Of a stretch of DNA of 64,000 bases, positions 10,620 to 21,245 are shown piece after piece (the stretch's first letter is position 1; each line of letters starts with the position of its first letter). The translations under genes and the position numbers were made by a program. The notes below the pieces were generated by a model. The model saw only the letters and a list, made by a program, of their open reading frames with translations, had not been told where the DNA came from and searched no databases. Location: positions 196,502,174 to 196,566,173 of the forward strand of contig CAXKWD010000003.1 of assembly GCA_964059195.1 (NCBI GenBank). The letters are read 5' to 3'. This DNA comes from Ectobius pallidus (taxonomy: Eukaryota > Arthropoda > Insecta > Blattodea > Ectobiidae).

Positions 10620-11150
10620 GCCTGCCTAAAGGGATTTTAAAATTCGGAACGTTTGAGCATGTATATTTACACTACGATGCAGTGCAAAACAATTAAGTGT
10701 TTATTTTCATCATTCGTAAACTTACATAGGCCTACAGTGAGCTCTCGATTACATTTCTGCAATGGCGCAGAGACCTTTATTTGGAAGAAAATTATATACT
10801 TATTAAATATTTCTTTACAACCTTAAGCAAACATCTACTTAAAGTAGGAAAAAGCTATTTAAAATAACTTGACAACAACTTGAAGATAAATAAAACTTTT
10901 ATCCACTCCCGTTATTTAGTTCAATTTTTCCCTTGTCTTTTTTAGTATAAATAAGAATTTCCCCAGTTTTTTAAACTAAAATCTCATTTGATGTCCTAGA
11001 TCAGGATCGGGAACGAAGGCACTGAAGGCGCGAAGTTACCCTCCCTCTCGTCCCCACTAATCTATTTCAGCAGCGAGGTAATGACAACTAAACCGGTTGA
11101 CTCGGTGACTAGTCGCGTGGCAATAATCCTGTTCAGTGCTGGCTTGTGTG
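10620..11150. other. Stretch with no recognisable feature
   Basis: AT-rich sequence upstream of the hAT pseudogene. The 5' part of that element may begin here, but no terminus was found. Confidence 0.35.
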
Positions 11151-11442
11151 CAACATGAATGAACGAAGAATATTTAATCGGGACTGGGAGAACAAGTATT
11201 TTTTTTCTTGAAGATGATAAAGCACAGAGTTTGATATGTCCTACTATTATTGACTACATTACAAGCTTTACCATCAGGAGGCATTTCAATTCGGCTCATG
11301 TTGGAACCTAAGGCGAGATTCTATTACCAACAGAATTGTTGATCTGGGCAAAAGTTTGGAGAAACAGTTGATAGACATTGTTCATTTTCCCTTGCTATGG
11401 ACAAAACTACTGAAAATAAAGAAGGCCTACTGCTCAACTTTC

Positions 11443-11577
11443 TGTGTTTATAAGACGTGTAGATACAGAATTAGCTGTGCTTATAAGACGTGTAGATACA
11501 GAATTAGCTGTGTTTATAAGACGTGTAGATACAGAATTAGCTGTGTTTATAAGACGTGTAGATACAGAATTAGCTGT
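11443..11577 (+). repeat. Four-copy 33 bp tandem repeat inside the hAT pseudogene
   Basis: The unit ttataagacgtgtagataca plus gaattagctgtgt is repeated four times with very few differences. Thirty-three bases equals 11 codons, so the array adds multiples of FIRRVDTELAV without shifting the frame. Related transposases have one copy of this segment. Confidence 0.92.
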
Positions 11578-12043
11578 GATCGAGGAACTGCTGGATATTT
11601 ATTCAATGAAAGATTACGCACACGGTGAAGATTTTTTGAGGCAGTGATGATGATAGCGTGAAAGTTTAAGCTTGAATGGGACAAGTTGGTCTGCGTAGCT
11701 ACAGATGGGGCCCCAGCAATGGTGGGAACAGAAATGGGTCTAATAGTGAGACTGCGAAAATTCCTTTGTAAAAATGGAATTCTCTCTAATAGTTTTGTAG
11801 CCATTCACTGCATTATTCACAGAGAAGCACTGTGTACAAAATCAACTACTTTGAATAACGTAATGGATGTCTCTGTTAAGATTGTGAATATAATCAGAGT
11901 GTATGCTCTGCGGCATAGACAATTTCAGGAAATTTTGATACTCTCAGATTCCGAACACTTGGATTTGCCATACTTCTGCCAGGTAAGATGGCTTAACCAG
12001 AGCCAAAATGTTGCAAAGAATGTTTGATCTACGGAAATACATA

Positions 12044-12241
12044 GGGCAAACATGCCTAATTTCGCAGTACCTTTTTATTTTATTTACTGCAAAATCAGGA
12101 ACAGTAATGGACAAATAAAAAAAAAGTATAAAATAGAAGAGAAGATGCCCTCTTTGATGAATAAGATGAAATATTTCCACTACTGTTCCCAATTTTTCAA
12201 TAAATAAAATAAAAAGATACTGCGAAATTAGGCATGTTTGT
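12044..12241. mobile_element. TA-flanked MITE nested in the hAT pseudogene (198 bp)
   Basis: Inverted repeats of about 60 bp start with CAAACATGCCTAATTTCGCA and end with its reverse complement; TA lies on both sides (12,042-12,043 and 12,242-12,243). The outer three or four bases of the two ends differ. It separates the RMFDLRKY region from the next recognisable hAT segment. Confidence 0.85.
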
Positions 12242-12951
12242 TATACTTTCCTACCAACCAAAGGGATTGCAGTTCCAGAATTAAAGATGATATTTTTGTT
12301 TGTAGCGTTCTTAAGCGATTTAACGGTTCACGTAAATGAAGTTAAACACAACACGATTGTAAATTTAAGTTTTAACAGACTGTGTGAAAGCATTCAATCA
12401 GAAATTAAATATGTGACAGAGCCAAATAGAAGAGAACAAATTGCACCATTTCCCATCCTTAAAATCGGTTATGAAAGATGAATTGCTTGATAGGAAAGAA
12501 AAATATATGGCACTATTACAGGAATTATCAGGAGCATTCTCAGATAAATTTGTAGTCGTGCAAGCGTTAGACAACGACTGTAGGCTTTTCGAAAATCCAT
12601 TTGCATATGATCCTTTGGTGGGCCATGACGAACTTCTATTGGAATCAATTAACCTTCAAATCAGCACACCATTGCGCAGTTCAGGAAAACTTGGTTTGGA
12701 TTTTTTACACTTCACTGCCGAAAACATTTCCCAAGTAAAGTAAAGTAAGTATATTACTGGCCATGTTTGGTACTACTTATCAATTTGAACAACTTTTCAG
12801 CCTATTGACCTTGAACAAGAGCTTGCTGGGCAGTCACATTTCTTATGAATATCTACGATGTGTTCTATGTTTAAGTTATTCGAGTTTGCAGTCGGATATT
12901 AAAAATATAATACGTATCTGCAAAGAGACTAAAAAGATGCCAACTGTCTAA

Positions 12952-13055
12952 ATTAACACAGTGCACATTTTTCAATTTACTGATGAAAGGGGAGTATTTC
13001 GCACAATCGAAAAAATATCACGATATTTTGTGGATTGAATTTTCTTAATAGTGGA
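12952..13055. other. Short unannotated spacer
   Basis: Nothing recognised between the hAT pseudogene stop and the SINE target duplication. Confidence 0.4.
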
Positions 13056-13068
13056 ATTTTACGCTTAT

Positions 13069-13204
13069 CTGTATTTGGTGTCCTATGTCACCTATGTTGG
13101 GGCGAAGTGCCTCCAAGTGGAGGTTTCTGTTACCTATGTGAATTTTGATACGCTTATTTTTTTTAGAGAGAGGAGAGGGACAGGTGGTAGGCCCATCGCC
13201 TCTC
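13069..13204 (-). repeat. 5'-truncated SINE-A copy with 13 bp target duplication
   Basis: Only the 3' portion (136 bp) of family A is present, lacking the tRNA-like head. ATTTTACGCTTAT flanks it exactly at 13,056-13,068 and 13,205-13,217, so the truncation happened at insertion and not by later deletion. Confidence 0.88.
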
Positions 13205-13215
13205 ATTTTACGCTT

Positions 13216-13548
13216 ATATGAAGATATAAATATAGGTAAGGAAATTTGTATAATTTTGTAAAATCTTTGCGTTTATCGCTGTTCAGAAAGTTACGGTCCT
13301 AACTATGGCGTATATCCCGCCCCAGGTCGATTTATTTGTGCATTAATGTGATAGGCCCATGTATGTAGGTTTTTAGGCTTGTAAAAGCACTCCTGCGGTA
13401 CAAAATTCCAGCATACTTACCTATGTAGCAGTACAATGATGCCATTAAATAATTATAAAACCAATCCATTTAACTCACTCTGTCAATATTTAAAAAATCT
13501 CATGTGAAACTCACATAACTTCCTCTGCCCAGATAAATATTAGCCTCT
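13216..13548. repeat. Segmental duplication, unit 1
   Basis: About 330 bases starting 'aagatataaatataggtaag' are repeated at 13,943-14,275 in direct orientation with roughly 5-8% visible differences. Both units include the SINE-D core words 'cccaggtcgattt' and 'gataggcccatgtatgtag'. Confidence 0.9.
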
Positions 13549-13575
13549 TGTATGTATGTATGTATGTATGTATGT
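13545..13575. repeat. (TATG)n microsatellite
   Basis: About six TATG units directly at the 3' tail of the SINE-A copy that follows. Confidence 0.9.
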
Positions 13576-13942
13576 TACCCTATGATCCCCAGGTGGGGCG
13601 AAGGGGCCTTCAATGGAGGTTTCATTACCTATACTAATTTTGATATGCTTATTTTCCGAGAGAGGGTAGAGGGACAGGTGGTAAGCCCATCGCCTTGCAA
13701 CCCCCCTCTGGAAACTAAGTATTTCTTGGACGTGAAATTTTGTCCAGAGGCTCTAATTTAGGCTTGGAGTTCTTTTACGTGCCGTAAATCTACGACACGG
13801 GACCCCCAGCTTAATGTCCCTCCCGGAGGACTACGTGCCCAGGATTTTACGTCCTGAAAAATCCATCGACCGCGGCCGGGTTTGATCCCGCGCCCTGCGG
13901 ATCTAGAGGCGGGCACGCTACCTCCAGACCACCGCGGCCGAC
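13575..13942 (-). repeat. tRNA-derived SINE, family A, full-length copy
   Basis: This is the most complete member. On the minus strand the head begins GTCGGCCGCGG, with the A box TGGTCTAGAGG and the B box-like GGGATCAAACCC about 40 bases downstream, both at internal promoter spacing for RNA polymerase III. The tail at left ends in the TATG microsatellite. It lies between the two units of the segmental duplication. Confidence 0.88.
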
Positions 13943-14275
13943 AAGATATAAATATAGGTAAGGAAATTTGTATAATTTTGTCAAATGTTTGCGTTTATCG
14001 TTGTTCAGAAAGATACGGTCCCTAACTATGGCGTATATCCCGCCCCAGGTCGATTTATTTGTGCATTAATGTGATAGGCCCATGTATGTAGATTTACAGG
14101 CTTGTAAAAGGACTCCTGCGGTACAAAATTCCAGCATACGGGCCTAGGTAGCAGTATAAATGATGCCATTAAATAATTATGAAACCATTCCATTTAACTC
14201 GCTGTGTCTATATTTAAAAAATCTCATGTGAAATTCAAATACCTTCCTCTGTCCAGATAAATGTCAGTCTCTTAG
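13943..14275. repeat. Segmental duplication, unit 2
   Basis: Direct repeat of 13,216-13,548. The period is about 727 bp, and the left neighbour of each unit is a SINE-A copy, so the duplication probably arose by recombination between the two SINEs. Confidence 0.9.
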
Positions 14276-14983
14276 TATAATATAATTATTATGTATGACA
14301 TTCTCTTCATGTGAATTGGTTGTAAAAACGAAGATAATGTCCTTACCACTTCACATCGCATCCCCAAAGGATACATAACGCAAATAAAAGCTTATTAATG
14401 TACTCTCGTAACTCTCTTTACTTTAAGCATGACCAATATATTTTTATCACTTCGAATTCTGATATACAACAAGAGGGCATATTGCAAAGAGCATTTATTC
14501 AAAGTAACTTATAACTACCCTTCAGATAATTTTTTCGAAAAGATGTTTCAAATAAAAGTTTTAGCTCCTGTATAAGGAACCCATGTGCAAAATTTAAAGA
14601 AAATCGTTAGAGCCGTTTTCGAGAAAATCGCGAAAATACGAAAATTTCCTCATGTAAAATCCCCTTAAAAGTAAGAGAAATTTGTCGTCATTCTTCGTGT
14701 CACATCTTCAGTAGGTACCTTGCCCAAATACAAAATTCTCTTTTAGTACGATTTTCCGTTCTGTAGCTAGGCTGTTCACAGACATCCACAAAGACACACA
14801 GACACATTGACACACTAAACACTGACACACTGACAAAAAAGACATGTTTCTGAAAGTAGCATTATTGGGTTCAGGGTGACCGCAAAACGTGTATTTATGC
14901 TAGAAGGTCAACTTGTATTTGGGGGTTTGAAACAATACTTCCCCTAACTATAGTACCTATAGTACGGGCAGAGGAAGTAAAAA
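14214..14983 (+). mobile_element. Non-autonomous cttcctctg element, copy 1
   Basis: The left end aaatctcatgtg...CTTCCTCTGTCC and the right end GGGCAGAGGAAGTAAAAA carry a short inverted repeat (CTTCCTCTG). The same sequence blocks, including 'agaaaatcgttagagccgtt' and a stretch of CACA/GACACA, are found in inverted order at 35,236-36,107. No transposase frame is visible. Confidence 0.65.
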
Positions 14984-14989
14984 CATATG

Positions 14990-15400
14990 TATTATTTACT
15001 TTCAGACAGCTTTTACTGTTGGAACTGAGCACTGATTAGTAATTACTGCCTTTTTTTTTCTCAAGGACCGGTTTTCATAAATTTTATCAGCCTTGATTAA
15101 GTGTGACGTTATTATGGTATAACTAAAACTTTGAAATACTTCAAACAACAAGTTGACTTTGATGTTGGCGTCCAATTACCACTCCTGCCAACCTTGATGG
15201 ATGTGCTAACAGCAAAGAGTTTCTGCCAACCTAATTCTGATAAATTGCGAGGCGAACAGCTGTGAAACTTGGAATTACCTTCGCAGGGATTATGAGCAAG
15301 TAACGGGAGGTGAGAAAACATGAAAAGCGACATTGTGCTAGTCATCTTTCAGTAACTTGCATTTACGTTCAAATAAGAAGGTTCATCCTTAGACGTTTTA
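14990..15400. other. Stretch with no recognisable feature
   Basis: No family member or convincing coding frame was seen; a 77-codon minus-strand frame (15,112-15,345) has no recognisable domain. Confidence 0.4.
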
Positions 15401-15402
15401 AC

Positions 15403-15434
15403 ACATAATAATAATAATAATAATAACAACAACA
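15403..15434. repeat. (AAT)n microsatellite
   Basis: Seven AAT units followed by AAC units at the 5' edge of the LINE remnant. Confidence 0.9.
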
Positions 15435-17309
15435 GATTGAATTATTATATGAAATTGCAGAGAAAGTTGGTCTCCAGATATCTATCGAAAAAACTGATTA
15501 GGCCTATATATCGTGCAATAAACAAGCACCAAAATACATGGAAACCAAATACGGAAAAATTAAACGAGTTTCACAGTTTAAATACCTTGGTGAAATAATT
15601 CAAGAAAATGGAATTGAAACTAAAGAAAACAAAAGTAGATGCAAAAAAATGGAGACAGCATATCGGCTTACACAAAACATCTAATATATAAAGTCGAATG
15701 TGTGTTTGTGGATATGTGGGTTTGTATGTATGTATGTTCCTTATACAAATCCACATTTCTTTACCAATTTACACGAAATTTTGCACACATACCCAGTTAA
15801 GCCCGGGAAGTAACGCGGTCAACATTAAAATTCAAACAAAATACTCCTTCCCTTGAAAATTATACAATTTCTGAGAATATTATACTGAAAAAAATGAAGT
15901 GCTGTTTAGTTCACATGACAACAGTGAATTGTTTACTGTGATGACATAGGGCCTTGGCGACTGTATAATGCTGGACTTTAACGAATTATGATTCCATTGA
16001 TGTAATATATTGGCGAAAATAATCACTGAAATTGAAATCCACGAAAATAAAGCACAGTGTGATGTAGTCACATAACTTTCTCTACCTTCGACATAAGAAA
16101 TATTTTCTCACTTCACATTTTGATGTAGAATAAGTCGTATTGCAGGGATAACTTAAGTGTGTGAGTATGCTATATCAGAAGTCTGTAAATAATCCTTTCC
16201 GCTGATACGTTATCCATAGGCTTTGTATTAGTTGAGATTTATCATAGGCCCTAAGCATGGGATGGAACATTTTGAGTCCTATGCTCGCAGTATATTATGT
16301 CCCGGGTTTTAGGGGAGGAAAGTATGAAAGTGATACTGCAGTTCTCTTTTATTTCAGCCCCGAAACGGTTGTAACATGAGAATGAGAAATAAAATTTTCC
16401 GTCAAGCCAATACAATCTTATGTAATTTATGTTTCTTCTTATTTCAACCCATCCCAGGCATGATGTGTAGAAGCAACGGAATGCAGCATTCGACATCCTC
16501 TATGAGCCATAAAAAGCTATATCTAGCGTTTTCTGATGGAATAGTTTGATAAATCGTTTTCTTCATTTCAAGTTCTACATACATATTATATAAGGACCTA
16601 GAGTTTCAAAATCGAAAGTCCTCCATAAGCTAATTTCAAATTAAAAAATACAAAGCCCGGGCGACGCCGGGCCTTTTCAGCTAGTCTATAATAAGAAGTG
16701 CATGACTAAATATACAAAATTGAGACACTATAACACCGTAATTAAACCCGAGTGCCTTCATGGAGCCGAAACTCTAATTTTGAACAGAAAAACAGATGCA
16801 GAAAGTATAATAAAAAAGAGTGCAAGATTATAAGAAAAATTTTAGGTCCACGAAGCGTAGGTGAAGAATACAGACTTAGGAGTAAAAAAGAAATAAAAAC
16901 ATCTACAGACATTCATAGTGATATCAAAAAACGAAGGTTAAAATTTTATGAACATATTAAACAAATTAATCCAAATAGGCTCACAAAACAAATATTGGAA
17001 ATCTATGAAAGTAGAAGTAAAGTAAAAGTAGATACTGTGAAATGGATTGGTAAAGTAAAAAATACTTAAAACTGGCAGAAATTACTCCAGAAGATGTTTT
17101 GAAAAGAGGTAGCTTTAGAATAATGGTGCATAAGTAGGAAGTTGACCAAGAGGACAGACCGAAGAAAAAACTGGAAGAACATGAACAAACGAGAGGAAGG
17201 AAGCCCACAGCCAAAGGATGAAAGCAATATGGAGTCAAAGGAAAACACAGAAACGCCTCTAAGTACTTTGCGTAGTCCTACATGGGCTCATGCGCGAACA
17301 AAAAGAAAA

Positions 17310-17340
<31 letters not shown>

Positions 17341-17345
17341 TGATA
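15430..17345 (+). pseudogene. LINE reverse transcriptase C-terminal remnant, split by a Helitron
   Basis: The left part reads YEIAEKVGLQISIEKTD, a stop, then QFKYLGEIIQENGIETKE, the palm-to-thumb region of non-LTR reverse transcriptases (FKYLG motif). The right part reads PECLHGAETLILN and IIRKILGPRSVGEEYRLRSK, then IKKRRLKFYEHI, the typical segment after the thumb. The two halves join in frame if the Helitron 15,680-16,684 is taken out. After the coding region an AAAT/AAT tail (17,305-17,345) marks the 3' end. Stops and shifts show it is dead. The catalytic YADD part is missing, so the copy is 5' truncated. Confidence 0.85.
15680..16684 (+). mobile_element. Non-autonomous Helitron, copy c (1,005 bp)
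   Basis: It starts TCTAATATATAAAG and ends in a GC-rich hairpin (GCCCGG ... CCGGGC) followed by CTTTTCAG and CTAG. The base before is A and the base after is T, the classical A/T insertion site, with no target duplication. Interior blocks are shared with copy a (7806-9026). It interrupts the LINE reading frame exactly, so both boundaries are firm. Confidence 0.93.
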
Positions 17346-17346
17346 A
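17305..17346. repeat. (AAAT)n/(AAT)n tail of the LINE remnant
   Basis: AAATAAAT units grade into AATAAT. Simple-repeat tails of this kind are common at the 3' end of RTE-like and related LINEs. Confidence 0.8.
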
Positions 17347-17539
17347 TATATATTAAATTAAGATTTTTTACACTCCTTTCAGCATAGAAATCATATCAAG
17401 AGTTCAGGTTCTGTGTTTATACCAGTAGCCTATGATACCATTAATTCTCAACTATTTTTTTTTAATTTGGACCTTTTTTTTGGCTTCAGTGAGCATTAGC
17501 TGATATTATTTTAAATGGATATGATGCAGGGTGGAACAG

Positions 17540-17702
17540 CGAGGATGGTCCATGGTATGTAAATACCCAATTCATCATTTGCCTTTACGACTGGGGAAAC
17601 CATGAAAAACCCCACGTCAAGTTGGCCGGCCTGAGGATATGAACCTTGGACCTCCAGAATATGAGCCCAAGTCGTTACCCTCTCGGCCACCACGTTCTGT
17701 TT
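17540..17702 (-). repeat. tRNA-derived SINE, family G
   Basis: On the minus strand an A box-like TGGCCGAGAGG is followed by a B box-like AGGTTCATATCC. The body 'cgactggggaaaccatgaaa' lies to the left. A diverged relative may lie at 36,180-36,260. Target duplications were not found. Confidence 0.6.
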
Positions 17703-18185
17703 GAAAATATTGTTGTGCGAATTTATTTTGGTAGTTATAAGCTTACATAGGCTTTATGTGATAGAAACTTCATTGTTTGGGGCGGCAGAAACTAGGAGTG
17801 CTTTAATATTACACAGGTGAATATAATCAAATGTTAAAAATCTTAACAAGTACAGTTCAATAGAACAATAAAATTATTCTTCTTCACTTCAGCTATTATC
17901 TGAGTAAGCCTAACTCTAAAAATGTGACTTTTACTCTTCTGCGCCCTATTTTTTTTTACTTGCTGACCCTTAAATAATTTAAAAATTTTAGAATAATAAT
18001 TCCAGTTATTTATGTTAGAGACGGCATTTCATTTTGTTCATGTCTCAGAACTTTAAAATTAAATGTACGATATAATATAATTCCTGCAGAAATATAATCT
18101 GCTTCATTTTTAAAGCTGATATTAAGATATCGCACCGATTAATATTATAAATAATTATTGCACGAAAATCGGTATTTATAGAAAG
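17703..18185. other. Stretch with no recognisable feature
   Basis: AT-rich sequence without a family match or convincing open frame. Confidence 0.4.
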
Positions 18186-18931
18186 AAGGGCTCATACACC
18201 AAGATACCATGCCCGAGCAGGCATTGAAATAAAAGTTCAATATCTTCAACACTATTTGCAATAACAAAAAGAAATTTTGGACATTAGAAGTATACACTTG
18301 GGGCTTGAAATGTGCACAAACAGTATTATAATCTCACAAATGTGAAGGTTGATATTAGAAAATTATTTTTTATTTTATTTTTCAGCATGCGATAAGGCCT
18401 AAGAAACTTGATTTCTTGCAAAGGGCCAATCTGACTGGTGTAATTATTCACAGCTGACACTAAAACCTAGAGGATAAACCATCAATATATATACTGTGGT
18501 ATGCCTGATGCAATTTTCTGGGATTTCAAAGTTTCAATATAAAATTTTTACTAATTTTTTCACATATATTCTCAAGTGAAATAATGTTGTGTTGCAAATA
18601 CATCAGATTATTTAGGTTTATCCTCTACAACGTACAAAATACTATGTGTGTGCAAACTTTCATGCAATTTGGACCATTACTTCAAGAGATATTGTGTTTA
18701 TTTTGTTGAAAGTATTAAGTTACGGGAAAATGTCTTTGAAAATTCATCATGCATTTCAACTTACATATAAGCCACACCCACTTGACGCACATACTGGCAT
18801 GTAAGCTTGTATATCTCCATTAAATAACCGAATTTAAATGCAACAATTATAGGGTATGTTCACAAATGTGTTCTTTAATATGAGAGTAAAAAATCGAAAA
18901 TGTTGACACTGGTTGGTGTATGAGCCCCCTT
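18186..18931. mobile_element. TIR element with gggctcatacacca termini (746 bp)
   Basis: The left end AAGGGCTCATACACCAA and the right end TTGGTGTATGAGCCCCCTT are inverted repeats of about 17 bp, with two extra G/C bases on the right. No clear target duplication was seen. The interior has no coding frame. Confidence 0.7.
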
Positions 18932-19398
18932 AATACATTTATTAAGTATCATTATTTATATGCATTTTTCTGCTTAAAACCCCTTGGCATTTTACAAAGG
19001 TAAAGAGTGGCAGACTGCTGGCCTTCTCCAGATAACTACGGAAATATTTTTAAAAATCCACTCATGGCTCGGAAAGGATTAAGACGCTAACGAGATGTCC
19101 ATGAATGAAAATTAGACAATTGAATTAACTCTACCGAAAATCAGCCAGTAGCCTAATCTGGCAGGCTACAGAAAGGCATGTAAGCGTTTCGCATGAGATT
19201 TTTGGCTTTTTTTTACCATAAACGTTTTACTGATACGGCGTAAGTACACAACATGATGAAACACAATGAAAATCTTAATATATATTAATTTCACACTATA
19301 AGCGAGCAATATGCAAAAAAGAAATTTCTATTTTATATAACATATATTTGAAAAATCATTGTTTTTGTGATAGATAACATTTTTTTTGCATCTTTCAG
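18932..19398. other. Possible intron sequence upstream of a candidate exon
   Basis: No coding frame. The last 20 bases are a T-rich tract with tctttcag, a good 3' splice acceptor, directly before the open frame described next. A branch point cannot be assigned with confidence. Confidence 0.35.
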
Positions 19399-19596
19399 TC
19401 GGTAGATATGAAAGCATATGCTAAGGCAATGTCCGTGAAAAACGTTTTAAACATACCGTTGGATAGAGAATATTTTCAGCTGGAAAATGGTATTTGGCAG
19501 GTTGTGCCATCTACTCAGAGAATGCTAGAACTAAAAGAAAAGGACCGTTTTTTATACTTTCGGAAGTTTGAATTTCAAAATAAAACTTTGGGATAA
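19399..19596 (+). CDS. Candidate terminal exon of an unidentified host gene
   Basis: An open frame of about 65 codons follows a pyrimidine-rich acceptor (tttttgcatctttcag, AG at 19,397-19,398) and ends at TAA (19,594-19,596). The protein segment, SVDMKAYAKAMSVKNVLNIP to FRKFEFQNKTLG, has a balanced composition with many charged and aromatic residues, unlike the AT-driven spurious frames around it. A polyadenylation-type AATAAA lies at about 20,053, directly after a MITE that appears to sit in the 3' untranslated region. No transposon hallmark is visible in the peptide. I do not recognise the protein, and no upstream exon was found. It could also be an orphan fragment of an unknown element. 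Confidence 0.45.
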   Translation, partial: SVDMKAYAKAMSVKNVLNIPLDREYFQLENGIWQVVPSTQRMLELKEKDRFLYFRKFEFQNKTLG

Positions 19597-19626
19597 TCAT
19601 CGTAATGATATTATGTACGTAAAAAT

Positions 19627-20047
19627 TAGGGATGGGTCCTCGATATTTTCGATACCTAGATAGTCTCGATACTTGCATGGTATCGGCATCGAACGATACT
19701 TCAGAAAACTCGCTCGATACTTTTTCGATACTTTTGTAATTCTGAAATTCTGCAATTAAGTGAGAATGATAGTATTTTTTAACAAAAACTTGTAAGTGGA
19801 CTGTTTAAAAAACTAATTTTAGTTTTAATGTAGAGTTTAAAAATAATTATAGGCTACTGATGATATTAAATTCACAGTTATTTAATTTACTTGGTATTAC
19901 ACAGTTCTCTCAAATTTTAATTTTTAATGTACCTATTTATTGAAACAGGAAATGTTGAAGGTATCGAGTGTCGAAGCATCGAGTATCGAGGAAAAAATCA
20001 TGTATCGGTATCGAGTATCGAGAAAATCTGGTATCGACCCATCCCTA
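19627..20047. mobile_element. hAT-type MITE, family 4 (421 bp)
   Basis: The termini TAGGGATGGGTC and GACCCATCCCTA are inverted repeats. GTAAAAAT flanks both ends exactly (19,619-19,626 and 20,048-20,055), an 8 bp duplication. Near the ends the sequence is built from repeated 'tcgata' and 'tatcga' words, giving extensive subterminal inverted repeats. It lies 30 bases downstream of the candidate exon. Confidence 0.93.
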
Positions 20048-20055
20048 GTAAAAAT

Positions 20056-20805
20056 AAAGAAATAAAGTTTTGTGATATTTTCATATCTGCTATCTACCCT
20101 TAAAACAATACAACAATGTTATGTAGGTCAACATGACGTTAGCAGGAAGGACATAATCAGATCGCAATGTTACAGCAGCTGCTAATGTACTTGCTCTTGT
20201 TGTGGGAAGTGAAAAAGCTTCCTAACTCAAGTTATCTCGCTCTCTGGAACCATTTATCAAACCGACTCTGTCACGTTATTACAGGAAAACAGCCTCAGAC
20301 AATAGCCTTGTGCTTAGGTGACACACATGACGGTGTTGTATGATGGGAACTCTAACTCCTAGAATTCGCGTTCTCATTAATTTAGTCGCCACAATGGACT
20401 TGCTGAGAGCTTAACTACTGTTCATTTCCTATCCAATTTCAGAACCAGGATTTAGGAGAGATAGAATGAGAATGAGAGAGATATAGAGAGTGGAAGAGGT
20501 GAGTGAATGGAAAAATAAGGAAAACCAAGAGAAGTTAAAAATCGAAAAGAGCAAAAAACGAACTAAGGTCTGGAACAGAGAAGGAAAAAAAAACATAATA
20601 TAGAAGAACTATATTACAGAAAAAGAAAATGAAACGAACTGACTGAGAATTTTAATAGGGAGTCGAAAACAAATATTAAAAGGAGGATAGTGAAAATAGA
20701 GAGATAATCATTAAACCCATGCGAAACTTATCCAAAAACGAGTTAGTCTTTTTGTTTGGTTGTTGAAACCAAACTTTGCTGACAGATTCTGTATTCTATA
20801 GGAAG
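20056..20805. other. Stretch with polyadenylation-like signals and a purine-rich block
   Basis: The first bases contain AATAAAG motifs (about 20,053-20,065) that could end the candidate transcript. Between about 20,455 and 20,710 one strand is almost all purine (GAGA and AAGA runs). No coding frame was seen. Confidence 0.4.
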
Positions 20806-21245
20806 CTAATAAACAGGGCCCGAATTCTGATGACCTAAAATTGTTTGAAAAATGACCTATAAAATGACCCTAAATTTTAAAGAAAATGACTTAATAATTA
20901 TAAAACATGACCTAAATACTGATATTTTATTTATAAAAAATTATTATTGTACACACAAAGTTATAGACTAGTTTGTACATAATATTGTAAAACTGTAAAT
21001 AACTGTCATGTTGTGAAGGTTATTTTCTCAGGAAAATTTTTACTGGCACTGAGGAGTCAAAATTAGTCATTTCCTTTTGAGGTCTGCAGGATTATATTGT
21101 TGTTTATTGAGGGTAAACAGTAGTTTGCACTCTCAAAACCATGCAGGTGGCAGACTCTGGTGCCAAGTCAATCTAATAACAATAGTAATATAATACAAAA
21201 TTTTGGCGTTTCTTCGATTCTCATTTCCGACTGAGACATGACAAC

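Larger units (their letters stand above)
11156..12950 (+). pseudogene. Decayed hAT-superfamily transposase (GTF2IRD2/ZBED-like)
   Basis: Pieces in several frames line up in the order of this transposase family. An N-terminal BED-finger-like start (MNERRIFNRDWENKYFF, 11,156) and RRHFNSAH come first. The first acidic motif AMDKTTE lies near 11,392 and FIRRVDTELA near 11,445. IEELLDIYSM follows, then the second acidic motif ATDGAPAMVG (about 11,698-11,727), HCIIHREALC, and the conserved QVRWLN near 11,980. The C-terminal dimerisation-type segment is FGTTYQFEQLFSLLTLNKS (12,763 onward), with the stop at 12,951. These family features are known from hAT transposases and from domesticated relatives such as GTF2IRD2. 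At least four frameshifts, an in-frame four-copy repeat and a nested MITE (12,044-12,241) show it is inactive. Terminal inverted repeats were not found. Confidence 0.88.
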
